Below the pieces are notes generated by a model that did not search any database, was not told where the DNA came from, and saw nothing but the letters and a program-made list of their open reading frames with translations. From positions 1 to 50,898 of the forward strand of contig JAAYQC010000028.1 of assembly GCA_012519515.1 (NCBI GenBank): 50,898 bases of DNA, read 5' to 3'. Shown piece by piece: positions 8,103 through 18,060 of the stretch. Position 1 is the first letter of the stretch; every line of letters begins with the position of its first letter. Made by a program: the position numbers and the translations under genes. The stretch comes from Bacteroidales bacterium. Lineage in GTDB: Bacteria > Bacteroidota > Bacteroidia > Bacteroidales > VadinHA17.

Positions 8103-9071
8103 TTAGTTTTTTAAATATCTCACGCTTGCACCTATTTTCAAACTACAATCACTTATTGTTAATTCTTCATCATTCCATATATAATAACAATCGCAAGAGC
8201 TTGTGAAGTTTTGCCATTCTTGTAAAGTCATCGCTCTATCAATAGCCCATTGGGGAAGTCCAGACCAAAACAATGAAGACACGCAGTTGAAGGAACCTAG
8301 AACTTTGTAACAACCAGGCAATACTGAAAATCCACTTTCATTGGTGGCATCACCAATTCCATTAATTCTTAATTTATCCCCGGCAATTAAAGAGCCTCCA
8401 AGGAAATTAATTAATTTGGACCATTCTTCATCATTTGGTAAATGCCATCCATCAGGTGCTAATGTGTTGGCTGTATACCAATCATACAAACAACCATATT
8501 TTAGGTAATCCGTTGTTTTTTTTGCTTCATCAACATTATTACCTGAGTAACCCTGGACCCAGATGCCACATTCCGTTTCAGGTGAGCAAATATAAGGCAT
8601 ATAGGCAAAGTTTTCAGCCATCCAGGTTTGATCTCCTATTTTTACCCATTTATAAATCTTGCCATCGCGGTTATCAATGAAGGTACCCGTGGGATTTCCC
8701 TCTGGTGTTTTTTTAATTATTGATTTATAATCACTTAAATTGTCCCCGGCAATGGCACGTATTCTATAATTATATTCCGTACCGGGTTTGCAATTATAGT
8801 CAATCCAAAAAGTAGTAGTATTTCCTAGATTTGCGGCTACATCCAATTGCCAATTTCCAGTACTTTCTTTTTTATCTATTTTAAATCCATCTATTGAAGC
8901 AGTTGGGGATTTCCAATGAAGTTTAATTACATATGGACTAATAATTTCAGCTGATAAGTTTTTTGGAGAGAAATCAAAGTCCGTATTTGGATCAAATGGA
9001 TTATTATAATCTCCATCGCATGAGCTTAGTAAGATTGCAAAAATAATATTAATGACTAGATGTTTTTTCAT
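8103..9071 (-). CDS. Fibronectin type III / FISUMP domain lipoprotein
   Basis: 322 residues. The lipoprotein signal is MKKHLVINIIFAILLSSC, with Cys-18 acylated. Residues ~35-120 form a fibronectin type III domain (LSAEIISPYVIKLHWKSP, then YNYRIRAIAGDNLSDY). Residues ~130-322 form a FISUMP domain (DGKIYKWVKIGDQTWMAENF, APDGWHLPNDEEWSKL, DATNESGFSVLPG, GASVRYLKN). It lies 10 bp after the PEGA gene on the same strand, in operon-like spacing. The family's ligand and reaction are unknown; outer-surface display is inferred. Confidence 0.8.
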   Translation of the reverse strand: MKKHLVINIIFAILLSSCDGDYNNPFDPNTDFDFSPKNLSAEIISPYVIKLHWKSPTASIDGFKIDKKESTGNWQLDVAANLGNTTTFWIDYNCKPGTEYNYRIRAIAGDNLSDYKSIIKKTPEGNPTGTFIDNRDGKIYKWVKIGDQTWMAENFAYMPYICSPETECGIWVQGYSGNNVDEAKKTTDYLKYGCLYDWYTANTLAPDGWHLPNDEEWSKLINFLGGSLIAGDKLRINGIGDATNESGFSVLPGCYKVLGSFNCVSSLFWSGLPQWAIDRAMTLQEWQNFTSSCDCYYIWNDEELTISDCSLKIGASVRYLKN

Positions 9072-9081
9072 AGATTATTAA

Positions 9082-10212
9082 CTAAAAATCACACTTCATG
9101 GTAAAATAAAGGTTGTTCTGAAAAGATGACAATTGTAAATTATACTGCTTTTTTAATTTTTGTTGCTTTGAAGATTTAATAATAAAACCAATAGTGCTTA
9201 AACCAGAAATACCATATGCGACCGGTGATATAATATCAAGTCTTTCAATTTTTTTTCGAATTTCTGAAGCATCACTGCCAGCATTTTGATAATCTTTATA
9301 AAGCATATTTGATCTTATTAAAGAGTATGTACCTACTCCTGCGAATGATATTGCAGAGGATAGCCAAATATGACTTTGTTTTTTGTGTTTTTGAATAATA
9401 TTGGCTGGATCTTGTTGAAGAGTTAAATCAAGATTTGTATTTTTATTCTCAAGTATGCTGATGTCTCTCTTGATGGATAAATAGCCATCTTTTTGGATTT
9501 GTATATTATATTGCCCAATTAGGAGAGAAATACTTGAGGGGGTTTGTTGATCATTTAATTTATTGTTTATGTATACTTTCGCCCCCGAAGGACTAGAATT
9601 AATTATTAAATTGCCAAGAATTGGTTTAGGATTTAAATTTATGTTCTTTGTTTCTCCAGGGTTAAGTATGACATTTATTTCCTCATCATAGAAATTTTCT
9701 TTAGTTGCTTTTATTCTATATTCCCCCTTCTTTAATTGGATTGTACAACTGTCATTACCAATTATTTTGTCATCGAGCCAAATAACAGCCTTTGATGCAT
9801 GTATTATTATATTTCCAAATTCATCCGTAATAGTCAATTCATACGTTTCTAACTCTTTCAATTTATCTCTTAGATTAAATTCAAAAGGGATGTATCCTGC
9901 TCTGCGAATTACAACTCTATATTCATCAGGAGATAACCACACCCATGTTTCTCCTGTTTTTTCTTCCAAAGCTTCATAGCCTTTCCCGGTTTCTATAGTA
10001 TAATTCTTGAAATTATGCTTTATTATTAGAACTGCGCAGTTCTGACCATTTACATCTCTTTTTCTATATATTCTTGCTGTAGTATTTCCCTCTAGATGTT
10101 TGAATTCCTTTAAAATAAGTTCTTGTGAACTGGAATGAAATGCAAATGAAAAAATGAAGAAGACAATTAATATTGATTTATATAGATTAATATTCAGAAT
10201 TTTAATTTCCAT
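9082..10212 (-). CDS. PEGA-domain protein with C-terminal membrane segments
   Basis: 376 residues with an N-terminal signal or anchor (hydrophobic SILIVFFIFSFAFHSSSQ). It contains two PEGA-like beta modules: a weaker one at ~140-195 (KAVIWLDDKIIGNDSCTIQL, KKGEYRIKATKENFY) and a clear one at ~200-266 (GNLIINSSPSGAKVYINNKL, then TPSSISLLIGQYNIQIQKDG). Two hydrophobic stretches near the C-terminus (IWLSSAISFAGVGTYSLI and SPVAYGISGLSTIGFII) probably span or touch the membrane. PEGA domains are found in surface and cell-envelope proteins. It follows the 610-residue LPP20-like gene by 10 bp and is probably in the same transcript. Confidence 0.75.
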   Translation of the reverse strand: MEIKILNINLYKSILIVFFIFSFAFHSSSQELILKEFKHLEGNTTARIYRKRDVNGQNCAVLIIKHNFKNYTIETGKGYEALEEKTGETWVWLSPDEYRVVIRRAGYIPFEFNLRDKLKELETYELTITDEFGNIIIHASKAVIWLDDKIIGNDSCTIQLKKGEYRIKATKENFYDEEINVILNPGETKNINLNPKPILGNLIINSSPSGAKVYINNKLNDQQTPSSISLLIGQYNIQIQKDGYLSIKRDISILENKNTNLDLTLQQDPANIIQKHKKQSHIWLSSAISFAGVGTYSLIRSNMLYKDYQNAGSDASEIRKKIERLDIISPVAYGISGLSTIGFIIKSSKQQKLKKQYNLQLSSFQNNLYFTMKCDF

Positions 10213-10222
10213 ATATAAGGTT

Positions 10223-12055
10223 TTATAATATCATAAAAGGGAAATCTTCCAATCCATATATCGATCCATCATCATTTTTGCGGGGTTGCCAAGTTCTTAC
10301 GTGTATTATAGGATTAATAGTATCTCTTAAGTCAACCATTAAAAAAAGATAACCCTTATCAGCATAAGTATCAGAAGCGTAATGTTGTGCAATCTGAATA
10401 CCATAAATACTCAAATCTTTGTCGGCTTTTTTTACAACATTATCTTCAAAATGAATGTTAATAAATTCATTGGTTGTAAATATTCTTTTTAATCTGTTTA
10501 TATACTCACTTTTTGTAAGTCTTTGATATTTAATTTCATCTTCTGAGAGACCTGAAAAATAAAAACTATCTGAGCTTTTATATTTCTTTAAAACGTTTCC
10601 GACTATTATCAATGCATCATCATCAAAGATTTTTTGAATGAAATCAATATTTTTTAGACAATATGCGGTTTTGTAGTCTTCCATAAATTTGATGAGAAAA
10701 TACTTTTCTTCCAGAGTGGCAAACCTTTCATCTTTAGATAAAATGTCGTTGATTGCTATTTGTCCTAATGAAAAACTTATATTATTAATTTTTCCGGTTT
10801 CATCGAAAATAAGTATAACATCTTCAATGAATTGGCGATTTTTTGTAAAAGTGAATCGCATTGGGATTGAGCGTGCAATGAATTCGTTGTTAACTCTTAT
10901 AATTTTTAAATCATTATCGTTTTTAAGAAGAGTGGCATTTCCATATTTTATTAATTTATTAAAAGCATCTAATCCCTCATTTGTAAAGATGGAAACATCA
11001 ATTTTAGATCTTTTTTGTTCTAAATCCGTAATAAGTTTTTGAAGACTTAAATCAATTGCTTTCTTAATATTATTGCTTACGTCATTTATTTCATCAGTAG
11101 AGATTCTGGCATTTTTTTCTTGAGAAAGAGATTTTAATTGAGTTTTGATTTCGCAATTACTAAAATATGGAAGGTCTAGTTCAGATGACAAAACACTTTC
11201 AACCTCTTTGTCGAAGAAAGCTTTATCTTTATACATATATTCTATTCTGAAAGTCACATCTTTGTAATTCTCTGCATCTTCTCCATAATACTCTACAAAA
11301 GCAAATCCATTATTTGCACTAATAATACTTGACCATGCATTCTTGTATTTATAAGTATAATCCAGATTCTGAATATTTTGGTTTTTATATTTTAATGCGA
11401 GAGTATATTTTACGTATTTGTCTTCAGGATTATAGTTTTGTTCTATGACATCAATTTTTATGTTTGAGAATATTTCATTAATACGGTTTGGTACAAATAC
11501 TTTTAATAATGAACTATCCTGATCATCATAAAATTTCATAATGTTATAATCTGGATGGCTCCTTAATAAGACATCTGCCCAATAAAGATTTCTGAGAGCA
11601 TCTCCAATCTGTAATTTTGATTCAGCATGAATGCCTGCTTTAGTATATTCAATAATTGCATTTTCTCGTTTGTCGAATATTTTGTGCAGTTCTTTCTTTG
11701 AAATATACCTGATTACTTTATAGAGACCACCTTCTTTTTCTTCAAGTCGAAGAGCATTAGTCAGAGTTGCAGAGGAATATGTCTTTACTATTGATCTCGC
11801 ATACTCTTTATAATTTCCACTACTTTCTGTTCGGATTAGTATTAAACTATCTTCAACATTAACACTGATCTGACTGATCAAATCACTAAGTGCCATTTGA
11901 TCAGCCTTTTCATAAATTTCTGACTGCCCAAATCCATATAAATATAAACCTGATTCTCGGATTTCATTTATAGACTGGGCAGTTAGAAGAGCATTCGTTA
12001 AGCTTAAAAGTATAATCTGACCAATTAAATGTTTTATAGAAAGCCTAATTGTCAT
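10223..12055 (-). CDS. Large LPP20-like secreted protein
   Basis: 610 residues with a signal peptide ending around LLTAQS. The N-terminal ~130 residues (YLYGFGQSEIYEKADQMALS, then DLISQISVNVEDS, ALRLEEKEGGLYKVIRYISK) match the LPP20 lipoprotein pattern: a glycine-aromatic start, many Ala/Asp positions, then an Ile-Ser-Val strand. The remaining ~450 residues, with several helical and beta segments, are not recognised. The stop is 2 bp before the next upstream gene's end region, and the start codon lies 2 bp after the stop of the smaller LPP20 gene, so the pair is coupled. Such tandem LPP20 pairs suggest a two-part envelope complex; the role is unknown. Confidence 0.6.
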   Translation of the reverse strand: MTIRLSIKHLIGQIILLSLTNALLTAQSINEIRESGLYLYGFGQSEIYEKADQMALSDLISQISVNVEDSLILIRTESSGNYKEYARSIVKTYSSATLTNALRLEEKEGGLYKVIRYISKKELHKIFDKRENAIIEYTKAGIHAESKLQIGDALRNLYWADVLLRSHPDYNIMKFYDDQDSSLLKVFVPNRINEIFSNIKIDVIEQNYNPEDKYVKYTLALKYKNQNIQNLDYTYKYKNAWSSIISANNGFAFVEYYGEDAENYKDVTFRIEYMYKDKAFFDKEVESVLSSELDLPYFSNCEIKTQLKSLSQEKNARISTDEINDVSNNIKKAIDLSLQKLITDLEQKRSKIDVSIFTNEGLDAFNKLIKYGNATLLKNDNDLKIIRVNNEFIARSIPMRFTFTKNRQFIEDVILIFDETGKINNISFSLGQIAINDILSKDERFATLEEKYFLIKFMEDYKTAYCLKNIDFIQKIFDDDALIIVGNVLKKYKSSDSFYFSGLSEDEIKYQRLTKSEYINRLKRIFTTNEFINIHFEDNVVKKADKDLSIYGIQIAQHYASDTYADKGYLFLMVDLRDTINPIIHVRTWQPRKNDDGSIYGLEDFPFMIL

Positions 12056-12057
12056 TT

Positions 12058-12630
12058 TTATTGATCTTTCCGTTTTTCTATTTCTTTTTGAAGTTCTTCT
12101 TTAAATTTTTCATAGTCATAATCCAATCTTATTTTTTTCTCGTTGGATATTTCATCATAAACAGATTTACCAACATTTTCAACAGACATTTCAATTCCGA
12201 CCCATACTTCATAAACACCAGATGACAATGTGAAACTCTTTTCACATATAACATTTATTCCCGAGAGCTTCTTGTCAGTAACCTGCCGGGTAATTGCTTT
12301 TGTCACCTCCTTAAAATCTTCCTTGTTACCTACATCATATTGATTTGCATAAGAATCGAATAATGAATTCACATTAATTTCAATTTTTTGGGCAAGGGCA
12401 TTACGAGCTAAACCGTTCGCTTTATCTTTTGCGAACTGATGATTTGGACTTGTAGCACTCGCCGTAGCTCGGAAATAATCTTTTGTATTTTTACTGAAGT
12501 CAGCGCACGGAATTATAAATTCCTCTCGTGTTTCACCAGAAGCGGTTTTTTTTGTTATTTTTCTAGAACTGCTACATGATGCAAAAATAAGGATTGCAAT
12601 ACCTGCAAAGAGCATAATAAACTTTTTCAT
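12058..12630 (-). CDS. LPP20 family lipoprotein
   Basis: 190 residues. The lipoprotein signal MKKFIMLFAGIAILIFASC has a lipobox FASC. The mature part has an LPP20-like core (YFRATASATSPNHQFAKDKA, NGLARNALAQKIEINVNSLF, VITRQ-like strand, VYEVWVGIEMS) and a charged C-terminal coiled helix (YDYEKFKEELQKEIEKRKDQ). It is the first gene of the minus-strand series; its start lies 85 bp downstream of long direct repeat copy A. The LPP20 fold binds no known small molecule with certainty. The position suggests it opens the operon that includes the PEGA, FISUMP and SUMF1 genes. Confidence 0.7.
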   Translation of the reverse strand: MKKFIMLFAGIAILIFASCSSSRKITKKTASGETREEFIIPCADFSKNTKDYFRATASATSPNHQFAKDKANGLARNALAQKIEINVNSLFDSYANQYDVGNKEDFKEVTKAITRQVTDKKLSGINVICEKSFTLSSGVYEVWVGIEMSVENVGKSVYDEISNEKKIRLDYDYEKFKEELQKEIEKRKDQ

Positions 12631-12714
12631 GATAATTAATTTAAAATGTTTCAGTATTTAGTACTTGAAACAATTGAAATGTGACAATTTTTCTGAATTT
12701 TATTATAAGCTGAC

Positions 12715-13175
12715 TTGTTGTGCGTTTAAGATACCGAGGCATTTTAAGTGATTTAAAAGTTTATCATTCTTTGAATTAATTATATTGCAAGAGAGTAACA
12801 GCAGTAATCTTCGACAGGATACAAACCGATAATTCGAACGCGTTTGTTACAATAAAGATCTGACGACGATTTCTTAAAACATTACTGATTAACCAAATAT
12901 CAATTAAATGAGTTTCTTATCCACTATTAATAACAAGGTGTAAAATTATCCTATTCCAGGTTCTGGACAATACTTAATAGTAATGAATCCAGATACTTAA
13001 TTATAATGAACTTGTGATATAGAATAACTAAGTGCCATTAATTAAAAGGAGTCTGCCTGACAATTACTGAGGGCTACTCTTCAGAGATGGACCTGGTGCT
13101 GTTGTCCTTTACCACTGGCAAAACCGGGACTATCGAAAGACCAGTTCTCAAGACTGGATTATATTGGGATTCCTG
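12715..13175. repeat. Long direct repeat, copy A
   Basis: About 450 bp that match 18061-18512 in the same orientation with scattered substitutions and small indels; for example AGTCTGCCTGACAATTACTG and TATTCCAGGTTCTGGACAAT are shared exactly. Copy A lies upstream of the LPP20-led operon, copy B upstream of the C39/PKD/FISUMP gene. On the minus strand both copies end in a short open frame finishing NSTRSISEE-stop (stop at 13074 here). In copy A a CPKC motif precedes it, which could be the tail of a decayed zinc-ribbon protein. It may be a duplicated promoter region or a transposon-derived segment. The rest of 13176-13457 shows no intact gene. Confidence 0.75.
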
Positions 13176-13457
13176 GCACTTGGGGCAATAACTCGGGCGT
13201 CGTCCTAGTAAGATGATACCCCACAACAGGCACAATACTGGAAGGGCTGACTTCCTGTTGATTACTCTGATATGGTTTCATATATAAAAGTCCAATGTCC
13301 TTGGGTTTTATCAGGAGCTTTCTGCGAAAGTTCGAAACCAGAGAGATAAAAACACGGTAGGTGTAACCAAAGCATTGAGAGTTATACCGAAGCGCCGTTA
13401 ATTTAGTACATCCGGAGTGCTTCGTACTGTTTGTGAGTCACCAAAGCGGGAAATTCG

Positions 13458-14315
13458 TATTACCCAGTATATCCTCTGATCACGGTGTCCAAGTGGGAAT
13501 CGCGTACCTCCTGTTTTGTCTAACAGCTTATCGATGCTTTTCAGATTACGACTGAGGTGTCTCAACTGTTTCCCAATTCCTTCGCGTATTTCCTTTTTTA
13601 CTCTTGTTTTTTTTCTGCCAGATTTCGATACTCTTCCCTGACTATACGTCTGTATGTGCGTGGTTTATCTTTGATGGCCAGCTTTTTGCAAAGTGCGTCA
13701 ATCAACCTTTCACTTTCTTCTATGCTCCTGGAAAGAAGACCAATATCCGTTGGATATGCTATCATCGATCGGCCACAGTGGCATCCATGATCAGCTTACC
13801 TTTATTCTTTGCCGACTTTCCTTTTGTCCTGCTTACCTCTGAACTTCCGGTTCTTTTTACATTATCTTCTTCAGTGTCACCACATAATTTGTTCATTGTC
13901 ACATCATTGTCGTGGTCCTTTTCCGCGGCATCTTCTTTATTTTCAGACCTAAGTATGATCTGACGGGTTATCGCATCAAATTTATCTGCTCCCAAACGGT
14001 AACATAGTGTCGTGAAAAGGGTACGGTCAAATACATCTTAATATTTATATTCTCTCAAGCCCAGAAAGTACTGCATATAAATATTTTCACGGATAGCTTC
14101 TATAGTCTCCCTGTCATCAAGCTTCATCTTAGCTTTATTATCATGGCTCCTATTACTATCCTGGCGTCTATGGAAGGTGCTCCCGTATTGGAACTCATCG
14201 AACGGTAATAGATTTTTGTCAATGCATCCCAAGGCATTGATTCCCCAAGTTTTACCCACCTGTTCTCCTTGTGAAGCCTTATTTCGAATGGCGTTTTAAA
14301 CTATTCGATGGTCAT
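13458..14315 (-). pseudogene. IS5/IS1182-like transposase, decayed
   Basis: Reading the minus strand from an ATG at 14315 gives MTIE-stop-FKTPFEIRLHKENRWVKL, then LGESMPWDALTKIYY and ARIVIGAMIIK. A frameshift leads to KLDDRETIEAIRENIYMQYF, an in-frame TAA at 14038, and DVFDRTLFTTLCYRLGADKF. The insert-domain end is KGKLIMDATVADR, with a second frameshift, then MIAYPTDIGLLSRSIEESER. A third frameshift in an A-run is followed by KKEIREGIGKQLRHLSRNLK and HRDQRIYWVI. These blocks are those of IS5-group DDE transposases with DUF772. The copy has at least two nonsense codons and three frameshifts, and the C-terminal DDE part is missing or unrecognisable. Confidence 0.85.
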
Positions 14316-14476
14316 TTGATGTTGAGAAGTATATCTGATCATAAATGCATGGATTTTTGATGATAAGATACAAAAACCTTGCAATTATTCATCGAAAATC
14401 TATGTATATTATTAACATTCAATTGTTTATAACTTTTTTACCAAGCCTTAAATTAACCCAGACGCAGAAAAAGCTT

Positions 14477-17400
14477 CTAATTATCCTTGATGCATCGGAT
14501 AGAAAAACCAAACTTATGATTGGCATTATATCTATGAAGATTAGCATGATCATTTGAGAGAGACCTAACACCGCGATTTGAAACATCATTGTATAATGTT
14601 GAAGACCAAAACTGTGTTCTTAAATAAAGCATATTAAAAGTTCCATCATATGAACGTCCTCCTGACGGCAGTGCCATGAATCCTACTTCATTAGTCGCAT
14701 CAGTGTTTGGACTTTGCCAGTGGGTCAATCCATCTTCTTTTAGTTTACCACCTGCAATTGTGCTTTCCCAATAATTATCACCCTCGTTATATACTGCATT
14801 TGGGTCAAGAAATAAAGCTAATTGATGCCATTCTTCATCTGTTGGTACATGCCAACCAGTTGGGCAAACTTTTCCTGAATTAACTGCATATGCATTGTAT
14901 AGTGCTCCAAAGGTTGTTTTATATGCTTCATTGTTGTTATACCAGCAATATGCTGGAGTTGATAAATTAGTCCAGTTAGTGTTGTCTATTACTAAAGGTA
15001 TGTCAGACCCGTCATTAAATTTTGTCGTTTTAAGATTTTCCTTCATCCATGTTTGTGTACCAATGATAACAGTATTATATACATTTCCATCAATGTCAGA
15101 AATAGTTGGATCACAGTCAGAATCCATCGGTTCTACAACGAACTCTCTGTCCTGTGACCAAAGCCTCCAGTTTCCATTAATATATGCCCTTATTCTATAT
15201 ATCCAACCAAACCTAGTTGAATTATCTATATCGCTATTTGGGAAAATTCGGGTATAATCTGTGTTATTTGTCTCTATATCAATTGCTGGGTAAACTGCAT
15301 CTGTATGTTTTACATATAGATTGTACATCGTTGCTCCAGGGCATTCACTCCATGTGAAATACCAGATAATATCATCCGATTGATTTGTGCAACCATTATC
15401 CATTATTTGGCCGGGAGAGGGAGAAATAAATTCTGGCACACAATAATCTGAAACTGTTACATAGTTACTTTTTGCCGCCACATTCGATCCTGCGCTATTT
15501 GTTGCAGTTAATGTGACAGTATATATACCTGCAACTAAGTATGTATGGAAAGGATTCTTTGATGTACTTGTACCTCCATCACCAAAGCTCCAATTCCAGC
15601 TCGTCGGATTATTTGTGGATTGATCACTAAACTGAACACTCTGACCTACATTTGGTGTTGTCGTAGAAGCAGTAAATGCTGCCACTGGTGCTATGACAGA
15701 AGGATTAACAGTAATATATCCAGTCTTGGTTTCACCATCTGATCCAGCACTATTAGTTGCAGTCAAGGTGACTGTAAAAGTACCTGCCGTATTATAAACA
15801 TGAGAAGGGTTCCTTGTTGTACTTGTCCCTCCGTCACCAAAGCTCCAACTCCAGCTTGTCGGATTATTAGTTGATTGATCAGTGAATTGCACATTTTGTC
15901 CTGCTGTGATAGTCCTTGGTGAACCTGTAAATGCAGCTACTGGTGCTATGACAGAAGGATTAATAGTAATATATCCGGTCTTGGTTTCACCATCTGATCC
16001 AGCACTATTAATTGCAGTTAATGTGACAGTATATGTTCCAGCTGTATGGTAAGTATGTGAAGGATTACGCAAAGTGCTTGTACCTCCATCTCCGAAGTTC
16101 CAATTCCAGCTAGTCGGGGAATTAGTTGATTTATCAGTGAACTGGACGCTTTGTCCTGCCGTGATTGTTCTTGGGGTGCCATAGAATGCTGTCACAGGGG
16201 CAATAACTGGGAGGGTTACTGTAATGTAGTTACTTTTGATTTCCTCATCCGATCCTGCACTATTAGTAGTTGTCAGTCTTACAGTATATGTTCCAGTTGT
16301 ATTGTAAGTATGTGAAGGATTACGCAAAGTGCTTGTACCTCCATCTCCGAAGTTCCAACTCCAGCTTGTGGGGGAATTAGTTGACTGATCAGTGAACTGG
16401 ACGCTTTGTCCTGCCGTGATTGTTCTTGGGGTTGCTGTAAATTCGGTTTGTGGTACATTTATCCAAAATTCATTATTAATTCTAAGATTAAATTTCCAAG
16501 AATCATAAAGAACCATATCATCTACGGACCTTAGTTCAACATCCACTGCATAATAGCCCTTTTTAAGATTGCGAAGTTGGGCGATAAATGTGGGTATTCT
16601 AACATCCCCTTTGGGAACTAATACAGTAATTGGACTTCCCTCAAAATCCTTATCATCTATTTTGAAATGCAGTCTGCATGAAACTTCATTTTCAAGGTCA
16701 CTATTTGTAACAAGAGGATGAAAATAAATATAGTCAGAACCATCAAATCCGATTTCAGGTTCACATGATTTAGAATCTGGCAATGTTATGGCAGTTCCAT
16801 TAGTAGAAACATGTCCAGATCTATAGCCTCCACAAAAACTCAATTCCCCTTTTGCACTGCTCGTTATTGGAGAGTGGAATAACCAAGGGTCATCTTTGTC
16901 AATAATCTTTAGGCTTTCTTTCCCATGGTAAAAATTTAATGAGTATCCTTTATTTGACTGATCTCCGGAGGATGTAATAACCAAAGTATTTTCACGATAC
17001 ATACGTAATTGACCCCATTTTGTATTAAGAGCAGTTTTAAAATCATCATAGCTTACGTGTACCATAGGCTGCCCACGACAAAAACTAGAAGTTGTTCTTT
17101 CCAGGAAAGCTGTAGAGGGGTCATTTACATAAAATCCTGTTGGATCATGACCTGTAACAACAATAGCATGTTCAATGGACTGACATGCTATAAAAACCGG
17201 TTTTCCGTTATTAAGTTCACTCAAGATATAACCGCTAAGTTCGTTTTCGCTAAGGAATGGTACTTCTGTTACTCTTGATGATATTCCAAATTCTTTTAAA
17301 ACTCTATGCAAGAAAAGAAATTCCAACACCATCATACCACTTTTATCATTATCAGAATCAGGTTCATTGAACAGAGTAGTCAAGTATGGTGCTTTAAATG

Positions 17401-18013
17401 AATACCCAGCATATTTAAGAACCATACTTAAAGAATAATAACCACACCAATTGCCTGACTGTTCATAATAGGGTACATTTATCGTTTTTTTAGGACCGTT
17501 TTTATTCTGAATGAAATACTTGGTCCATTTGCTTGGATAACGAATCACATAGTTTGAAAAGTGAAGTGTTTTGATACGGGCTACTTTGTTTGTAAGGTCA
17601 ATCTCAGCCCTCAATCTAATCCATGCAGTGTCCTGAAATACCATTACACCAATTCCATAATCTAATTCGTTATTCAAATTAAGATAAGAATCATCAAAAG
17701 GTAAGGTTATTATTACACTATCTGAGAAGACTAATCCATCAGGCTTCAACTCATAAATACAATATCCATTTTTCGCAATAGAATCACTTCCGGTTTTATT
17801 GGTAATGGAGATAGTCTTATTTGTACTTAATGCTCCTGCAGGTATTTCAACTGAAGCACCATCATTTGTTTTAACTATTCCGCCATCAGAACCAATATCA
17901 CCTTGATCGACAAAAACAGGAGAAGGACCATATTTTATGCAGTATGAAAAAAACAATGTTAGTGAAAAGAAAGCTATAATGCTTAAACATTTATAAAACA
18001 AATCCTTTTTCAT
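14477..18013 (-). CDS. Peptidase C39-like / PKD x4 / FISUMP multidomain surface protein
   Basis: The frame opens at 18085, but MKKDLFYKCLSIIAFFSLTL at 18013 is a proper signal peptide and is chosen (1178 residues). Order: a ZU5-like beta domain (~25-150); a C39-family-2 domain (~180-330) with Cys in YEQSGNWCGYYS, His in IEHAIVVTGHD and Asp in YVNDPS, the papain-like triad of bacteriocin-type peptidases. Next are an unassigned beta region (~340-520), four PKD domains (~524-850) of nearly identical sequence (PTSWSWNFGDGGTST), an Fn3-like segment, and a C-terminal FISUMP domain (DGNVYNTVIIGTQTWMKENL, CPTGWHVPTDEEW, FSIRCIKDN). Probably secreted or surface-attached; the protease may act on extracellular peptides. 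Promoter region lies in repeat copy B. Confidence 0.8.
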   Translation of the reverse strand: MKKDLFYKCLSIIAFFSLTLFFSYCIKYGPSPVFVDQGDIGSDGGIVKTNDGASVEIPAGALSTNKTISITNKTGSDSIAKNGYCIYELKPDGLVFSDSVIITLPFDDSYLNLNNELDYGIGVMVFQDTAWIRLRAEIDLTNKVARIKTLHFSNYVIRYPSKWTKYFIQNKNGPKKTINVPYYEQSGNWCGYYSLSMVLKYAGYSFKAPYLTTLFNEPDSDNDKSGMMVLEFLFLHRVLKEFGISSRVTEVPFLSENELSGYILSELNNGKPVFIACQSIEHAIVVTGHDPTGFYVNDPSTAFLERTTSSFCRGQPMVHVSYDDFKTALNTKWGQLRMYRENTLVITSSGDQSNKGYSLNFYHGKESLKIIDKDDPWLFHSPITSSAKGELSFCGGYRSGHVSTNGTAITLPDSKSCEPEIGFDGSDYIYFHPLVTNSDLENEVSCRLHFKIDDKDFEGSPITVLVPKGDVRIPTFIAQLRNLKKGYYAVDVELRSVDDMVLYDSWKFNLRINNEFWINVPQTEFTATPRTITAGQSVQFTDQSTNSPTSWSWNFGDGGTSTLRNPSHTYNTTGTYTVRLTTTNSAGSDEEIKSNYITVTLPVIAPVTAFYGTPRTITAGQSVQFTDKSTNSPTSWNWNFGDGGTSTLRNPSHTYHTAGTYTVTLTAINSAGSDGETKTGYITINPSVIAPVAAFTGSPRTITAGQNVQFTDQSTNNPTSWSWSFGDGGTSTTRNPSHVYNTAGTFTVTLTATNSAGSDGETKTGYITVNPSVIAPVAAFTASTTTPNVGQSVQFSDQSTNNPTSWNWSFGDGGTSTSKNPFHTYLVAGIYTVTLTATNSAGSNVAAKSNYVTVSDYCVPEFISPSPGQIMDNGCTNQSDDIIWYFTWSECPGATMYNLYVKHTDAVYPAIDIETNNTDYTRIFPNSDIDNSTRFGWIYRIRAYINGNWRLWSQDREFVVEPMDSDCDPTISDIDGNVYNTVIIGTQTWMKENLKTTKFNDGSDIPLVIDNTNWTNLSTPAYCWYNNNEAYKTTFGALYNAYAVNSGKVCPTGWHVPTDEEWHQLALFLDPNAVYNEGDNYWESTIAGGKLKEDGLTHWQSPNTDATNEVGFMALPSGGRSYDGTFNMLYLRTQFWSSTLYNDVSNRGVRSLSNDHANLHRYNANHKFGFSIRCIKDN

Positions 18014-18060
18014 GATAGTGACATTTTTAGGAAATGGTAAAATAATATTTTTGAAAAGTA

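Noticed and set aside
13557..13963. Plus-strand ORFs of 77 and 119 codons
   Set aside because: Antisense shadows of the decayed IS5-type transposase, whose minus-strand blocks are clearly recognisable.
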